A stretch of 40,853 nucleotides of DNA from an uncultured Prevotellaceae bacterium (lineage in GTDB: Bacteria > Bacteroidota > Bacteroidia > Bacteroidales > Bacteroidaceae): the NCBI GenBank assembly GCA_947169245.1, contig CAMVPA010000031.1:1-40853 (forward strand), written 5' to 3'. Positions 6,809 to 14,517 of the stretch are shown piece after piece. Position numbers and translations under genes: made by a program. The notes beneath the pieces are model-generated. The model saw only the letters and a list, made by a program, of their open reading frames with translations. It was not told where the DNA came from and did not search any database. How positions within the stretch are numbered: position 1 is the first letter of the stretch; every line of letters starts with the position of its first letter.

Positions 6809-7459
6809 TTATAGTCGTTTGGTGCTGACAAAGGTCAGTTTCATCGCGGGGCTGAGCTCCAGCGTCCTGTGGCGGTCGTCATCGTAGTATAGCTTCACAC
6901 GCGGCACTACCAGTATGCAGTTGGCCGACGTCTTGCTGAAGGACAATACCGACTCGTCATAATTCAAGCCAAGCGTGAGGATGATGGTGCCTTCGTCCTC
7001 GGTTCTTACGTTGTATGCTAAGGGAATCGTGTCGTCGGAGGTGTCTCCTACGATTGCGTCGTAATAGCTTTCTGAATACGATTTCCCTACGTAATTGATT
7101 AACAATCCAAAGGACCGGGCTGGGTCCATAATGCCGACTACCCTGCTATCTGTCAGCACATGTTCAGCAATAGCCTGATAGGGGAAGGTGAGGAACTTGA
7201 CGATTTCGCTGCCTCTATGATAATCAAGGACGTATGCTATCGTGTAACGCTGCTCCAGCGGTGTGCCGTCAATAGACCAGATGCCCTCGTACATTATGGT
7301 ATCAACGAGCTCTGAGCCGGAAGGCGACGGATTCCCGTTTTCCTCGGTGGGATTGAATGAGTAGTTAACTGAATCGTCGCCGTCCTCGCCTTCACTACAG
7401 GCCGTCATCAGCAGGCCTGTCAACAATAATCCAATAATCCTTATTCTTTTCATCTTCAT
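6809..7459 (-). CDS. Lipoprotein of unknown function in the sigma operon
   Basis: MKMKRIRIIGLLLTGLLMTACSEG is a lipoprotein signal with lipobox MTAC; acidic residues follow the Cys (SEGEDGDD), the Bacteroidetes signal for surface export of lipoproteins. The mature ~195 residues are beta-rich with no catalytic motif, ending MKLTFVSTKRL. It resembles small Bacteroidetes DUF lipoproteins (possibly DUF4840-like), but I cannot confirm the family. It is first in the operon with the ECF sigma factor, whose start codon lies four bases beyond its stop. Start could be either of two ATGs six bases apart. No TAnnTTTG promoter was seen in the 96 bases upstream. Confidence 0.7.
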   Translation of the reverse strand: MKMKRIRIIGLLLTGLLMTACSEGEDGDDSVNYSFNPTEENGNPSPSGSELVDTIMYEGIWSIDGTPLEQRYTIAYVLDYHRGSEIVKFLTFPYQAIAEHVLTDSRVVGIMDPARSFGLLINYVGKSYSESYYDAIVGDTSDDTIPLAYNVRTEDEGTIILTLGLNYDESVLSFSKTSANCILVVPRVKLYYDDDRHRTLELSPAMKLTFVSTKRL

Positions 7460-7555
7460 CTATTCTCGTGTTACCTTTATTAAGATATAACTGCACAATC
7501 GGCGAAATCTTGCATCTGCCACTCACTTTTTTGTCATCAGCCACTCAAAAACCTG

Positions 7556-7870
7556 TCAGCGATCCATCATGCGCAGCAGTTCTGCGCGATAGCCATGAGG
7601 GTCGAAGGTCAGGCCCTGCTTGACCAACGAGCGCGCCATGTCGAGCGTTGCATTGCCCTTGTAGGGGGAGTTGCGCAACAGCATTCCGTAGGCAGCCACA
7701 CCGGCAGCAAAGTAGAAATCATCGGGCCGATTGTACTTCTCAAAAATCTTTCCGGCGTTCATCGTCAGCTGTAGCGGACGGCTCTCGCCGTTAAGCGCTT
7801 TCTTGTAGCGGAAGTCAAAGGTGACGAAGGGCTGCGAGGCAAATCCCTCCGGCTTGTCGTAGTACCCCAA
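7556..7870 (-). pseudogene. Remnant of a VWA-domain (YfbK-like) protein, C-terminal part
   Basis: The 104 residues match the end of bacterial YfbK-type von Willebrand factor A proteins (DUF3520 region): FRYKKALNGESRPLQL, then DDFYFAAGVAAYGMLLRNSPYKGNAT, then DPHGYRAELLRMMDR. In intact family members this follows several hundred residues including the metal-binding VWA fold, all missing here. It has no ATG at its head (the only start is TTG). The frame continues directly from the preceding HTH gene: a single TAG and GAA codon separate the two. A deletion or recombination probably joined the tail of a VWA gene to the HTH gene. Readthrough of the amber codon would give a fusion. Confidence 0.65.
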
Positions 7871-7873
7871 TTC

Positions 7874-8236
7874 CTATCTATTCAAATATTTCCAAAGCCC
7901 GATGGAATCGTCGTGATGGCGCAGCTTGTTGACTATCAGCACAAGTTGCTTCTGGAGTACTTGTGGGGTAATTCCATGCTGTCGGGCCAGTTCCTTCACT
8001 GATAGTTGCTTGCAACCCATACCGAGTATCTGGCGCAGCAGCAGGTTCTCATCATCCGTCAGGGCATGATCAAGCAAGGTATTTATCTTCTCTGATAGTT
8101 CAAACCTTGGCGCACCTTGCAGCGTGAATGGGTCTTCTGTATCTACAATCCCATCCATACTGCCGTAATTCTCCCAGCGGTCTTCAAGCTGCATCTGCAG
8201 ATTCTCTTCGTCATGCAGTTCTGTTACGTCCATCAT
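7874..8236 (-). CDS. Small sigma-region-4-like helix-turn-helix protein
   Basis: A 120-residue protein. The N-terminal 45 residues are acidic and look disordered. Residues ~48-115 resemble a sigma-70 region 4 or similar HTH: LTDDENLLLRQILGMGCKQLSVKELARQHGITPQVLQKQLVLIVNKLR, in which LSVKELARQHGITPQVLQKQL is the likely helix-turn-helix (quoted in part: VKELARQHGITPQVLQKQL). No region 2 is present, so it is unlikely to be a working sigma factor by itself. It starts six bases after the stop of the AT-rich gene and ends in frame with the VWA remnant. It could regulate the neighbouring AT-rich gene. Confidence 0.55.
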   Translation of the reverse strand: MMDVTELHDEENLQMQLEDRWENYGSMDGIVDTEDPFTLQGAPRFELSEKINTLLDHALTDDENLLLRQILGMGCKQLSVKELARQHGITPQVLQKQLVLIVNKLRHHDDSIGLWKYLNR

Positions 8237-8242
8237 TATAAT

Positions 8243-9073
8243 CTACATTTCATTGGTGGCATCACCGCATTCATTCCAAAACTGACGATTCGTTTCATCC
8301 GTTTCATCTTGCCAAGATGGTCCATCATATAATAATTCATCGTCATAATTTGAGATTTTTATCTCTTTTTGATATTTGCGTTCAACTTTATCTTTTTCTG
8401 AATTATAGAATTCACTAAAAAGATTTGCTATCTCATACGTATCTTTAGTATAGTCTTTTCTAAATTGATATATTTGAGGAAACTTTTTATGAAGTTCCCA
8501 GGTTAAAAAATAATATAATCTTGGACGAGTAACCCATTCTTTTCCAGTAGTAATATAGTCATGGATGTTAACAAAGTCAGCCATAAAAAAACTAATCCTC
8601 TTTTTGTATTTATCTGTGCAGAGTAATTTGTTTAAAATATTTAATGTGTAGCCAGCTATAAAGAGTCCACTGTCTTCATCTTCAATTATATTAAAATGAG
8701 GTATAACTGAATTATCTACCACGCTATGAGTTATTATTCCTAGCACAATAATATTTGGATCGTCAGTATCTGAAATGTTATTCTCTGGGCGATTGCAATT
8801 ACTATTTTGAAATAGATCTAAATCATCATATCCAAGAAAATCTCCGTCCGGTGTATAAATCGGTTTCTTTGTTAAATTCGCAATATAATACGCTATTTGC
8901 GACATTGCCTCTTTTGTGTTATCTTTAACCATAACATCTGCAAATCCATAGCATAAAGGACAAAAAGTTGATGGTTCAACAAAGGAAAAAACTTTATTGA
9001 CTTTCAAAATTTGAACTATATAACTCCATGCATCATTACGAAAGCATCGATAATCCAGAAAAAAAACATTCAT
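8243..9073 (-). CDS. AT-rich orphan gene of unknown function
   Basis: A 276-residue protein not recognised. It has no signal peptide or membrane segment. A CPLCYG pair at ~38-43 might bind metal. The centre mixes hydrophobic beta-like segments (PNIIVLGIITHSVVDNS, GLFIAGYTLNILNKLL) with Lys/Glu/Tyr-rich helices. The C-terminus is very acidic and polar (DGPSWQDETDETNRQFWNE). Base composition is plainly much more AT-rich than all neighbours, with many AAA, AAT and ATA codons, which suggests acquisition from elsewhere. It has its own promoter (9095-9102) and is followed six bases later by the HTH gene, so the two probably form one unit. Confidence 0.65.
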   Translation of the reverse strand: MNVFFLDYRCFRNDAWSYIVQILKVNKVFSFVEPSTFCPLCYGFADVMVKDNTKEAMSQIAYYIANLTKKPIYTPDGDFLGYDDLDLFQNSNCNRPENNISDTDDPNIIVLGIITHSVVDNSVIPHFNIIEDEDSGLFIAGYTLNILNKLLCTDKYKKRISFFMADFVNIHDYITTGKEWVTRPRLYYFLTWELHKKFPQIYQFRKDYTKDTYEIANLFSEFYNSEKDKVERKYQKEIKISNYDDELLYDGPSWQDETDETNRQFWNECGDATNEM

Positions 9074-9094
9074 TGACTATATCTATTTTTGTTG

Positions 9095-9125
9095 CAAATA
9101 TACAAAAATAATAGAATAAAACCAA
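9095..9125 (-). promoter_or_regulatory. Promoter of the AT-rich gene
   Basis: The minus strand reads TATATTTG (plus 9095-9102), with TTG (plus 9123-9125) about 20 bases upstream, giving a leader of about 15-20 bases before the start codon at 9073. Confidence 0.5.
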
Positions 9126-9208
9126 GAAAACACTGTCTTTTCACAAAACAGGCTCATTAATTATCTTTGCACCATCAACTTTTAAACCAACACAACATGA
9201 CCAAAGAA

Positions 9209-9227
9209 ACAAGGACCGGTCCTTTGT
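9209..9227 (-). terminator. Possible terminator of the thioredoxin operon
   Basis: A perfect palindrome AAGGACCGGTCCTT lies here, 20-30 bases past the stop of the last thioredoxin gene, followed on the minus strand by GTTTCTTT. The stem is short and the T tract interrupted, so the call is tentative. Confidence 0.35.
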
Positions 9228-9242
9228 CACCCCCAGCCACTC

Positions 9243-10295
9243 TTACTCAAATATCACAGAAAGTCTCTTCTCGATTTCAGCTCCACGCAATCCATTGGCT
9301 AGGATGGTGCCGTCGGGGGCGAAGAGGATAATCCTAGGGATGGCGGCAATGCCATAGGTATCGGCAGCAATCTTCTGTGAGTTAAGAATCTGCGGATAGG
9401 GAATCTTATCCTCCTCAATGGCCTTTTTGGTATTATCAGGCTCATCCCATGCGGCAACGCCGAGCACCTGCAGCCCCTTGTCCTTATATTTATTATAGGC
9501 AGCGATGAGGTTAGGAATCTCTCGACGACAAGGGACGCACCACGATGCCCAGAAATCGACGAGCACGTACTGTCCCTTGCCAACATAGTCGCTAAGGCGG
9601 GTGGTCTTGCCTTCATACTCTACAGCGAAGTCCCTGAACATATCACCCTCCTGTGGAGCTTGTGCTTCTATCGTCAGTTCCTCTCTCAGCAAGGAAAGGT
9701 CGGTATTCTTGTGCTGCATATCCTCACTACACATATCTATCATAGTCAGAATGTCCTTGGCTTCCATAAAGTTTGGTGACTGAACAATGACATAGACGGA
9801 GGCGGGGTCTGCGGCATGTTGCTTGACGAAGTTGAAAGCCTCCTGCCTCAGCTTTTCCTTTTCGCCTGCCTTCGACAGCTCGCCTAATCTGGTGCACATC
9901 TTAACACTTGCATCGTTGAGGGGTGTGCCTCCAAACAATGCCCACTCGGTACCCAGCACGATGTTGCCGGGCTCAAGGATGAAAGGTATTTCTGTGGAAG
10001 ACTGACGTTTCTCCCCTTCGACTTCTATTTCCAGTTCTGCAACCAGATTGGAATAGATAGGGCGGCTAACGTTGCCGCTAATCTCGAACTTGCCATCCTT
10101 TACGACATATTTTTCCTGTCTCTTCCCCAGCGGCAGATGCGCTGTGGAGTCATTATTGAGATGTACGGAGACCACCTTCGCGGGGTCATAAAAAAAGTTT
10201 TCTATAATGGAATAATCGCCACTGATGGTGAAATTGTTCTGTGCTGCCGCCGTCATTGCGACGAGGGCGAACAGGGCGATGGTAATCTTTTTCAT
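9243..10295 (-). CDS. Exported TlpA/ResA-like thioredoxin with DUF4369-like N-terminus
   Basis: The signal peptide MKKITIALFALVAMTAAAQ sends the protein to the periplasm. Residues ~20-210 form a beta-rich then helical domain of the DUF4369 type found ahead of thioredoxins in Bacteroidetes. The thioredoxin fold occupies ~215-350: GDMFRDFAVEYEGKTTRLSDY, VLVDFWASWCVPCRREIPNL with the redox pair WCVPC at ~250, and the cis-proline loop AIPRIILF. Such proteins reduce disulfides of exported proteins or act in cytochrome maturation; the partner is unknown. It is third in an operon, four bases after the carboxypeptidase-regulatory-domain gene, and its leader peptide is nearly the same as those of the two upstream genes. 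Confidence 0.85.
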   Translation of the reverse strand: MKKITIALFALVAMTAAAQNNFTISGDYSIIENFFYDPAKVVSVHLNNDSTAHLPLGKRQEKYVVKDGKFEISGNVSRPIYSNLVAELEIEVEGEKRQSSTEIPFILEPGNIVLGTEWALFGGTPLNDASVKMCTRLGELSKAGEKEKLRQEAFNFVKQHAADPASVYVIVQSPNFMEAKDILTMIDMCSEDMQHKNTDLSLLREELTIEAQAPQEGDMFRDFAVEYEGKTTRLSDYVGKGQYVLVDFWASWCVPCRREIPNLIAAYNKYKDKGLQVLGVAAWDEPDNTKKAIEEDKIPYPQILNSQKIAADTYGIAAIPRIILFAPDGTILANGLRGAEIEKRLSVIFE

Positions 10296-10299
10296 TCTA

Positions 10300-11502
10300 T
10301 CATCTTTTTTTTGCCGAAGACTTTAAGCGAATGGTTATTGGCGTTTCGGTAATCGGAATCTTATTGACCCAACTGAACCCTTTGGACGCTGTAAGCATAG
10401 TATCTGTGGGGGATAGCCAATAGCCGAAGTGACCTGTAGAGTCGGTAGCCGTTCCTGTTCCCATCTGCGATTTCCCATCCACATGAACCCAGACATCAGC
10501 CATCGGCTCACCATTTTCGTCCATCACATAGCCCTCGACATAGTGGCGTGACTGCACCAGTTCTGGGTGCAGGCGAACATAGGCATCGCAGAGCGTATCG
10601 GGCGTGGTCGTGTATTCCGCAATAGTGCCTTTTACTTTCACGCCATATTTCTCTTCAAGTGGTTGTTTGTCCTTTTCTTCATAGTAATACCTGGCACTTC
10701 GGAGGGCCTGCTGCCGTTTGTTGAAATACACCAGTTCGTCAATCGTGTTCGGCACATTCTTGATAAAAACAGCAGAATCGGGAAGCGGTGTGCCGTTTAT
10801 CACGATGAGCCTGCGCACAGTGCCTGGCTCTAGGACTTCTGGTGGCGGTGGGGTCGTCAGACCCGTGATGACGTTCTGAATTGCAGCGATAAGAGAATCC
10901 TTACGGCTCACGTTCCCCGTCTCGACAGCTTCCGCCATATCGTTGGTAAACTTCACGAGGACATTCTTCTCCCGATGCGACTTTGCCAACCTACCATCGA
11001 TGAAGTACTCCCATTTCGTGCCGTCCAAGAGGAAAATCTCTCTGTCTTCAGCTGTACCGACTGCTGTTCTCCATAACGTCCTCAGTTTCTGAATCTGTTC
11101 TGGAGTGACGGCGAGTGAGTAGGTCTTGGCGGTGGGGGCAACATAGTTCTTCGGATGCTTGCGCGGTATCGATTCGTAATGCTTACCCTTGACCTTTTTT
11201 TCCTTATGCATAGCCCTATACGTGGTATACCAGATGCTTTTCTCCGCAATCTTATAGACCAATGCATGAGCCAAGGAGTCGTAGGTCAGCGACCACTCAG
11301 GCGAGAACGATGGTATACACTCCACGCCGAATGCGGCACCCTGCGGCATCAGCAGTCGCGCCTTCTCGCGGTCGAACAGTGTCCTCTGCGAGTTCTTCTT
11401 ATGCCATGCTTTTGACTCGCTGTCCACACGGATAAGCCTGTTCTGGGCTTGTCCCGTCATTGCGACGAGGGCAAACAGGGCGGTAATAATGGTTGATTTC
11501 AT
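10300..11502 (-). CDS. Exported protein with a C-terminal carboxypeptidase-regulatory-like domain
   Basis: The signal peptide MKSTIITALFALVAMTGQAQ is followed by ~290 residues I cannot assign, with an interior segment LIVINGTPLPDSAVFIKN typical of TonB-dependent-receptor plug-like or regulatory sequences. The last ~75 residues (HYVEGYVMDENGEPMADVWVHVDG...TDSTGHFGYWLSPTDTML) are a CarboxypepD_reg-like beta-sandwich, a module common in Bacteroidetes surface proteins. It lies between two thioredoxin genes and so may be a redox or envelope client. A GC-rich palindromic repeat (11523-11564) lies just upstream, between it and the first gene of the operon. Confidence 0.65.
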   Translation of the reverse strand: MKSTIITALFALVAMTGQAQNRLIRVDSESKAWHKKNSQRTLFDREKARLLMPQGAAFGVECIPSFSPEWSLTYDSLAHALVYKIAEKSIWYTTYRAMHKEKKVKGKHYESIPRKHPKNYVAPTAKTYSLAVTPEQIQKLRTLWRTAVGTAEDREIFLLDGTKWEYFIDGRLAKSHREKNVLVKFTNDMAEAVETGNVSRKDSLIAAIQNVITGLTTPPPPEVLEPGTVRRLIVINGTPLPDSAVFIKNVPNTIDELVYFNKRQQALRSARYYYEEKDKQPLEEKYGVKVKGTIAEYTTTPDTLCDAYVRLHPELVQSRHYVEGYVMDENGEPMADVWVHVDGKSQMGTGTATDSTGHFGYWLSPTDTMLTASKGFSWVNKIPITETPITIRLKSSAKKR

Positions 11503-11522
11503 TCTTTTCTTATTATATACCT

Positions 11523-11564
11523 CCCTCCTCCTCCCCCTCCGTCACTGGAGGGGCTGGGGATGGG
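11523..11564. repeat. GC-rich palindromic element, intergenic copy
   Basis: CCCCCTCC (11533-11540), six-base loop, GGAGGGG (11547-11553), then CTGGGGATGGG. The core matches two elements inside the amidotransferase/dipeptidase gene at 22273-22308 and 22411-22444. It lies in the 65-base gap between two genes of the thioredoxin operon. Confidence 0.65.
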
Positions 11565-11567
11565 TAT

Positions 11568-13439
11568 TTACTTCAGTACTTCGTTTACTGCGTTCTTAAA
11601 GACGTCGAGACCAGAGAAGCCGATAGTCTTGAAAGACTGATTGCCCTCTGTATCGTAGATGGCGTAGGTGGGGATGCCTTCGGACTCGTACTTCTCGAGG
11701 ATGTAGTTGTACTGCTCTTTGGTCAGGTAGTAGTGGTCGCCATCGATGTCCTTAATCATCTCCTGCCATGTGGCGAGGGGCGAAGTCGGTGAGGTGATAT
11801 AGACAAACTGGATGTTCTTGCCCTTGAGCTCTTGCTTCCAAGGCTTCATGGCCGCATGACCAGCCCTGCAGGGACCGCACCACGTAGCCCAGATATCAAT
11901 GAGCACCACTTTGCCCTTGTAACGGTCGAGGATGGTCTGCAGGATATTCTCTGGGGCTACGTCGTCCAACTTTTGGAAGTAGACGCTCTGCGTGCTGGCC
12001 AGTTCTTCTGCCAGGCGCTTCTGCTCGGCCTGATACTCGCGGATGACGTTCTTGCAGTCCTCATGTTTCATCACCTCGAGATACAGATCCATCAGGTTCG
12101 CTTGCCCTTGGTCCATGACGGATTGTATACATCTTAGCTCGTTGTTATAGGCATTCTTCTCTAAGGCTTTTTTGTCGTACATACTCAGTGGTGCATCCCA
12201 GAACTCCTGGCTGCATGGCGATGTAGGCTCGTTCAGGTACTTCCAAGTGTAGGCCTGTTCCTCTTCAGAAAGCGGAAGCAGGTCCTTGTTCTTCTCCATC
12301 TTCTCAAAGATATTCTCCTGAGACCAGACCACCCTTCCGTCCTCGTCCACATAATAATTACTATATTTCCATTCAAACTGGCGCGACCATTTTACGAAGT
12401 TCGACTCTGCCATCATGCACAACAGGTCCTGAGCCGCTGTAGTGTATTTCGATTTCCTGATAGTGGCCACGCGCTGGTCGAAGATGTCCTGCAGGCACTG
12501 CAGGCGCTCCTCCTTCGTCTTGCACTCCTTGACCTTCAAGAATACCTTGTCATCATTACCGACGAGATCAACGGCTTCGTTGGCTTTTTTCGCATTCACC
12601 AGGTCCATGTTGGTCTTGGCCATGTACCCTTTGAAGGCGAGGAACGGCTTGTTGTCGCTGCAGACCTTCATCAGTATCTCCGTCTCTTGTCCTGGGCCTA
12701 TGACGATGTTGCCGAAAGCCAGTCCACGCACGCCGACAGTTACCTCGCGCGTCAGCCGTAGGGGAACCTCTATCTTCACCGTACCATCATCGGCAAAGCG
12801 GAAAGTCTTGTCGAAACGTTCTTTTGAGGCTAAAGGAACAAAGGTGCCCACAAAGAATTCCAGACCCATGCCCTTCTTGTAGCCCAGCATTTTCACCTTG
12901 ATAGTTGCAACACCTCTATTAATCTTAGCAGCGGGCAGCATCTCGTCCTTGGCATATTTTACGTTTTGCCAGTCGGCAGGAAGCACCAGTTTCTCCTTCG
13001 TCTTGCCGTCACAGATGTTCCAGAACTTAAAATCCTGTTCAGCTTCGCTCTCCAAGAAGTCTATCTTCTTCGTGTCCAAAGGTACCGGTTGGAAGTGGAG
13101 CGCCAGACGAGCCGTTCCGCTCTCGGGCATCCAGAAGAGTGAGTCGGGTATCAGGTCAGCCTCCTGTTCGTTGGTCTTCAGGCCACTCGTAATCGTATAT
13201 TTTCTGCCATCGGGTGTCTGCAGATACGAGTTCTTGGCGAAGCGAATCCAGTTGTGAGGCGGGTAGTTGGCCGTGACGTGCAGCACGGTCTCTGTCTGCT
13301 TCAGTTCCACCTTGGTGATTTTGAACTCAGAGCTGTAAGAACCCATGAATGCTGATGGGGTTTCCCATACAATCTGCTTCTGGGCTGTTGCCGTCAGCGC
13401 AACGAGGGCAAACAGCATGGCTGATAATAATTTCTTCAT
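11568..13439 (-). CDS. Large exported TlpA-family thioredoxin
   Basis: A 623-residue protein led by the signal peptide MKKLLSAMLFALVALTATAQ. Residues ~20-480 are a long N-terminal region, first beta-rich (~25-260), then helical with many charged residues (~280-480), with no family I can name. The C-terminal ~130 residues are a thioredoxin fold: VVLIDIWATWCGPCRAGHAAM with WCGPC at ~520, and GIPTYAIYDTEGN with the cis-proline. The N-terminal part may position a client or peptide. It is the first gene of the operon 13439-9243 and has its own promoter (13475-13482). Confidence 0.82.
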   Translation of the reverse strand: MKKLLSAMLFALVALTATAQKQIVWETPSAFMGSYSSEFKITKVELKQTETVLHVTANYPPHNWIRFAKNSYLQTPDGRKYTITSGLKTNEQEADLIPDSLFWMPESGTARLALHFQPVPLDTKKIDFLESEAEQDFKFWNICDGKTKEKLVLPADWQNVKYAKDEMLPAAKINRGVATIKVKMLGYKKGMGLEFFVGTFVPLASKERFDKTFRFADDGTVKIEVPLRLTREVTVGVRGLAFGNIVIGPGQETEILMKVCSDNKPFLAFKGYMAKTNMDLVNAKKANEAVDLVGNDDKVFLKVKECKTKEERLQCLQDIFDQRVATIRKSKYTTAAQDLLCMMAESNFVKWSRQFEWKYSNYYVDEDGRVVWSQENIFEKMEKNKDLLPLSEEEQAYTWKYLNEPTSPCSQEFWDAPLSMYDKKALEKNAYNNELRCIQSVMDQGQANLMDLYLEVMKHEDCKNVIREYQAEQKRLAEELASTQSVYFQKLDDVAPENILQTILDRYKGKVVLIDIWATWCGPCRAGHAAMKPWKQELKGKNIQFVYITSPTSPLATWQEMIKDIDGDHYYLTKEQYNYILEKYESEGIPTYAIYDTEGNQSFKTIGFSGLDVFKNAVNEVLK

Positions 13440-13474
13440 TATTGATATGTTGGTTTAGGTTATTATTGTCAGTG

Positions 13475-13482
13475 CAAAGATA
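13475..13482 (-). promoter_or_regulatory. -7 element of the thioredoxin operon promoter
   Basis: The minus strand reads TATCTTTG, 36 bases before the start codon at 13439. No TTTG is seen at the usual distance upstream. Confidence 0.5.
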
Positions 13483-13656
13483 ACACTTCCTGCTTATATA
13501 TACGACTTGTCAAGCGAGAATATTGCAGGCGCCACGAGCTTTTATTTTTTTTAACAACGCTGTTCGACGATTGCACTGTTTCGCTCGACGAAAAATGACA
13601 CAAAGGCCGTATCTCAACGAGATAGCCGCGTATCTCAATTCAGTAATAATTTATCC

Positions 13657-13950
13657 TCAGGTCCAGAACTCCTTCTCTCCCGTCTGTAGCATCTCACCCT
13701 GACACTTGGGACAGGTATGCGCGTCCCACACCCTGATTTTGCCGCTACCGCACTGCAAACAGAGTCTGCCCACTTCGCTTCTATAGGAAGATGCCACGTC
13801 TGCAATAATCCCACCCACCACGATGTTCTGGATGCTCTTGCAGTCGGGACACGACACGGCACGGATCTCTTGTCGGAAGAGTCCTCTGCCTTCGTACACC
13901 TCAGCTTCATAGCCACATTCCTGACAGCGATATTTGAGTTTCCAGGCCAT
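13657..13950 (-). CDS. Small zinc-ribbon protein
   Basis: A 97-residue cytoplasmic protein with four CxxC knuckles: YRCQECGYE, SCPDCKS, LCLQCGSG and TCPKCQG. These fit two zinc ribbons, one per half (first pair with second, third with fourth). Between them is a hydrophobic strand pair (QNIVVGGIIADVASSY). The protein ends with GEKEFWT. It is monocistronic. A consensus promoter (14073-14105) predicts a ~115-base leader, long for this window. Function is unknown; small zinc-ribbon proteins often bind nucleic acid or act as adapters. The overlapping longer frame 13635-14009 lacks such structure. Confidence 0.75.
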   Translation of the reverse strand: MAWKLKYRCQECGYEAEVYEGRGLFRQEIRAVSCPDCKSIQNIVVGGIIADVASSYRSEVGRLCLQCGSGKIRVWDAHTCPKCQGEMLQTGEKEFWT

Positions 13951-14072
13951 AAAATAACGCCTACAATGTTATGTAAGCTTTTTCCAAATCCAAAGTACAG
14001 ATATGGCACCTATCATGTAAATCAGGGGACTCTCTGGTCTGTTTATGGTTTCTAGTTTGTACTTAATCGGCC

Positions 14073-14105
14073 TCAAAGGTAAGTATTCTTCGTGATACAG
14101 ACAAA
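14073..14105 (-). promoter_or_regulatory. Consensus promoter of the zinc-ribbon gene
   Basis: The minus strand carries TTTG (plus 14102-14105), a 21-base spacer and TACCTTTG (plus 14073-14080). The predicted start lies about 115 bases before the start codon at 13950, so a structured leader is possible. Confidence 0.6.
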
Positions 14106-14144
14106 TAATCGTCTGAAAAGATTGTTAAAGAATACACTTAATGG

Positions 14145-14290
14145 GGTGACGGATGACAGATGAAACATTAAATTACAAAAAGTATCACGCGTACCGCGCG
14201 AGCGCATAATGCGCTCAGGTGTACATACGCACGTGTGCGCGGTACGCGTAGGAAGTTTGAAAAATACACTTTCATCTGTCACCCGTCACC
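14145..14290. mobile_element. Nested inverted-repeat element (MITE- or REP-like)
   Basis: Outer arms of 21 bases (14145-14165 GGTGACGGATGACAGATGAAA; 14270-14290 its reverse complement with one mismatch) enclose inner arms of 13 bases (14187-14199 ACGCGTACCGCGC; 14237-14249 exact complement), which enclose a further 7-bp hairpin GAGCGCA-TAA-TGCGCTC (14200-14216). The whole 146 bases could fold as a branched cruciform. No transposase is present and no coding potential is convincing. Target-site duplications were not evident by eye. It may be a non-autonomous mobile element or a structured regulatory RNA. Confidence 0.55.
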
Positions 14291-14300
14291 AAACGTTTCT

Positions 14301-14323
14301 GCTCTATGACAAAGTCATAGAGC
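14301..14323. repeat. Short perfect hairpin
   Basis: GCTCTATGAC (14301-14310), loop AAA, GTCATAGAGC (14314-14323). It follows the nested element directly. It is not followed by a T run on either strand, so it is not a clear terminator. Confidence 0.6.
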
Positions 14324-14372
14324 TATAAGAGGCCTGGATAGTGGACAGAAGAAATAGTGCACGATTTTCAGA

Positions 14373-14463
14373 AAATACTCCATGAGTTTTGAAAAATTCT
14401 CATGGAGTATTTCGCAAAAGTCGTTGAGTATTTCCCCAAAGTCATGGAGTACTTTCTGAGAGT
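14373..14463. repeat. 21-base tandem repeat with overlapping inverted repeat
   Basis: Units of 20-21 bases lie at 14381-14400, 14401-14421, 14422-14442 and 14443-14463, sharing CATGGAGTATTT-like starts and AAAGT-like ends. A perfect 14-bp inverted repeat (AAATACTCCATGAG at 14373-14386; complement at 14399-14412) overlaps the first two. On the minus strand a 63-codon frame (14315-14506) runs through and reads heptads such as LHDFGEI, LNDFCEI, LHENFSK. It lacks promoter and ribosome-site support, so I do not call it a gene. Confidence 0.6.
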
Positions 14464-14517
14464 CGGCCCTTATTGCCAGAATGTCGCGAGGGAGAGGACG
14501 GGACAAGGGTGCTTCGT

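Noticed and set aside
13635..14009. 124-codon frame over the zinc-ribbon gene
   Set aside because: The 97-codon frame has four CxxC motifs and a clear end; the longer one has none.
14073..14282. 69-codon minus-strand frame in the repeat region
   Set aside because: It is made of the arms of the nested inverted repeat and has no promoter or ribosome-site support.
14381..14463. CRISPR-like array
   Set aside because: Units are contiguous 21-base repeats without spacers and no cas gene is present.
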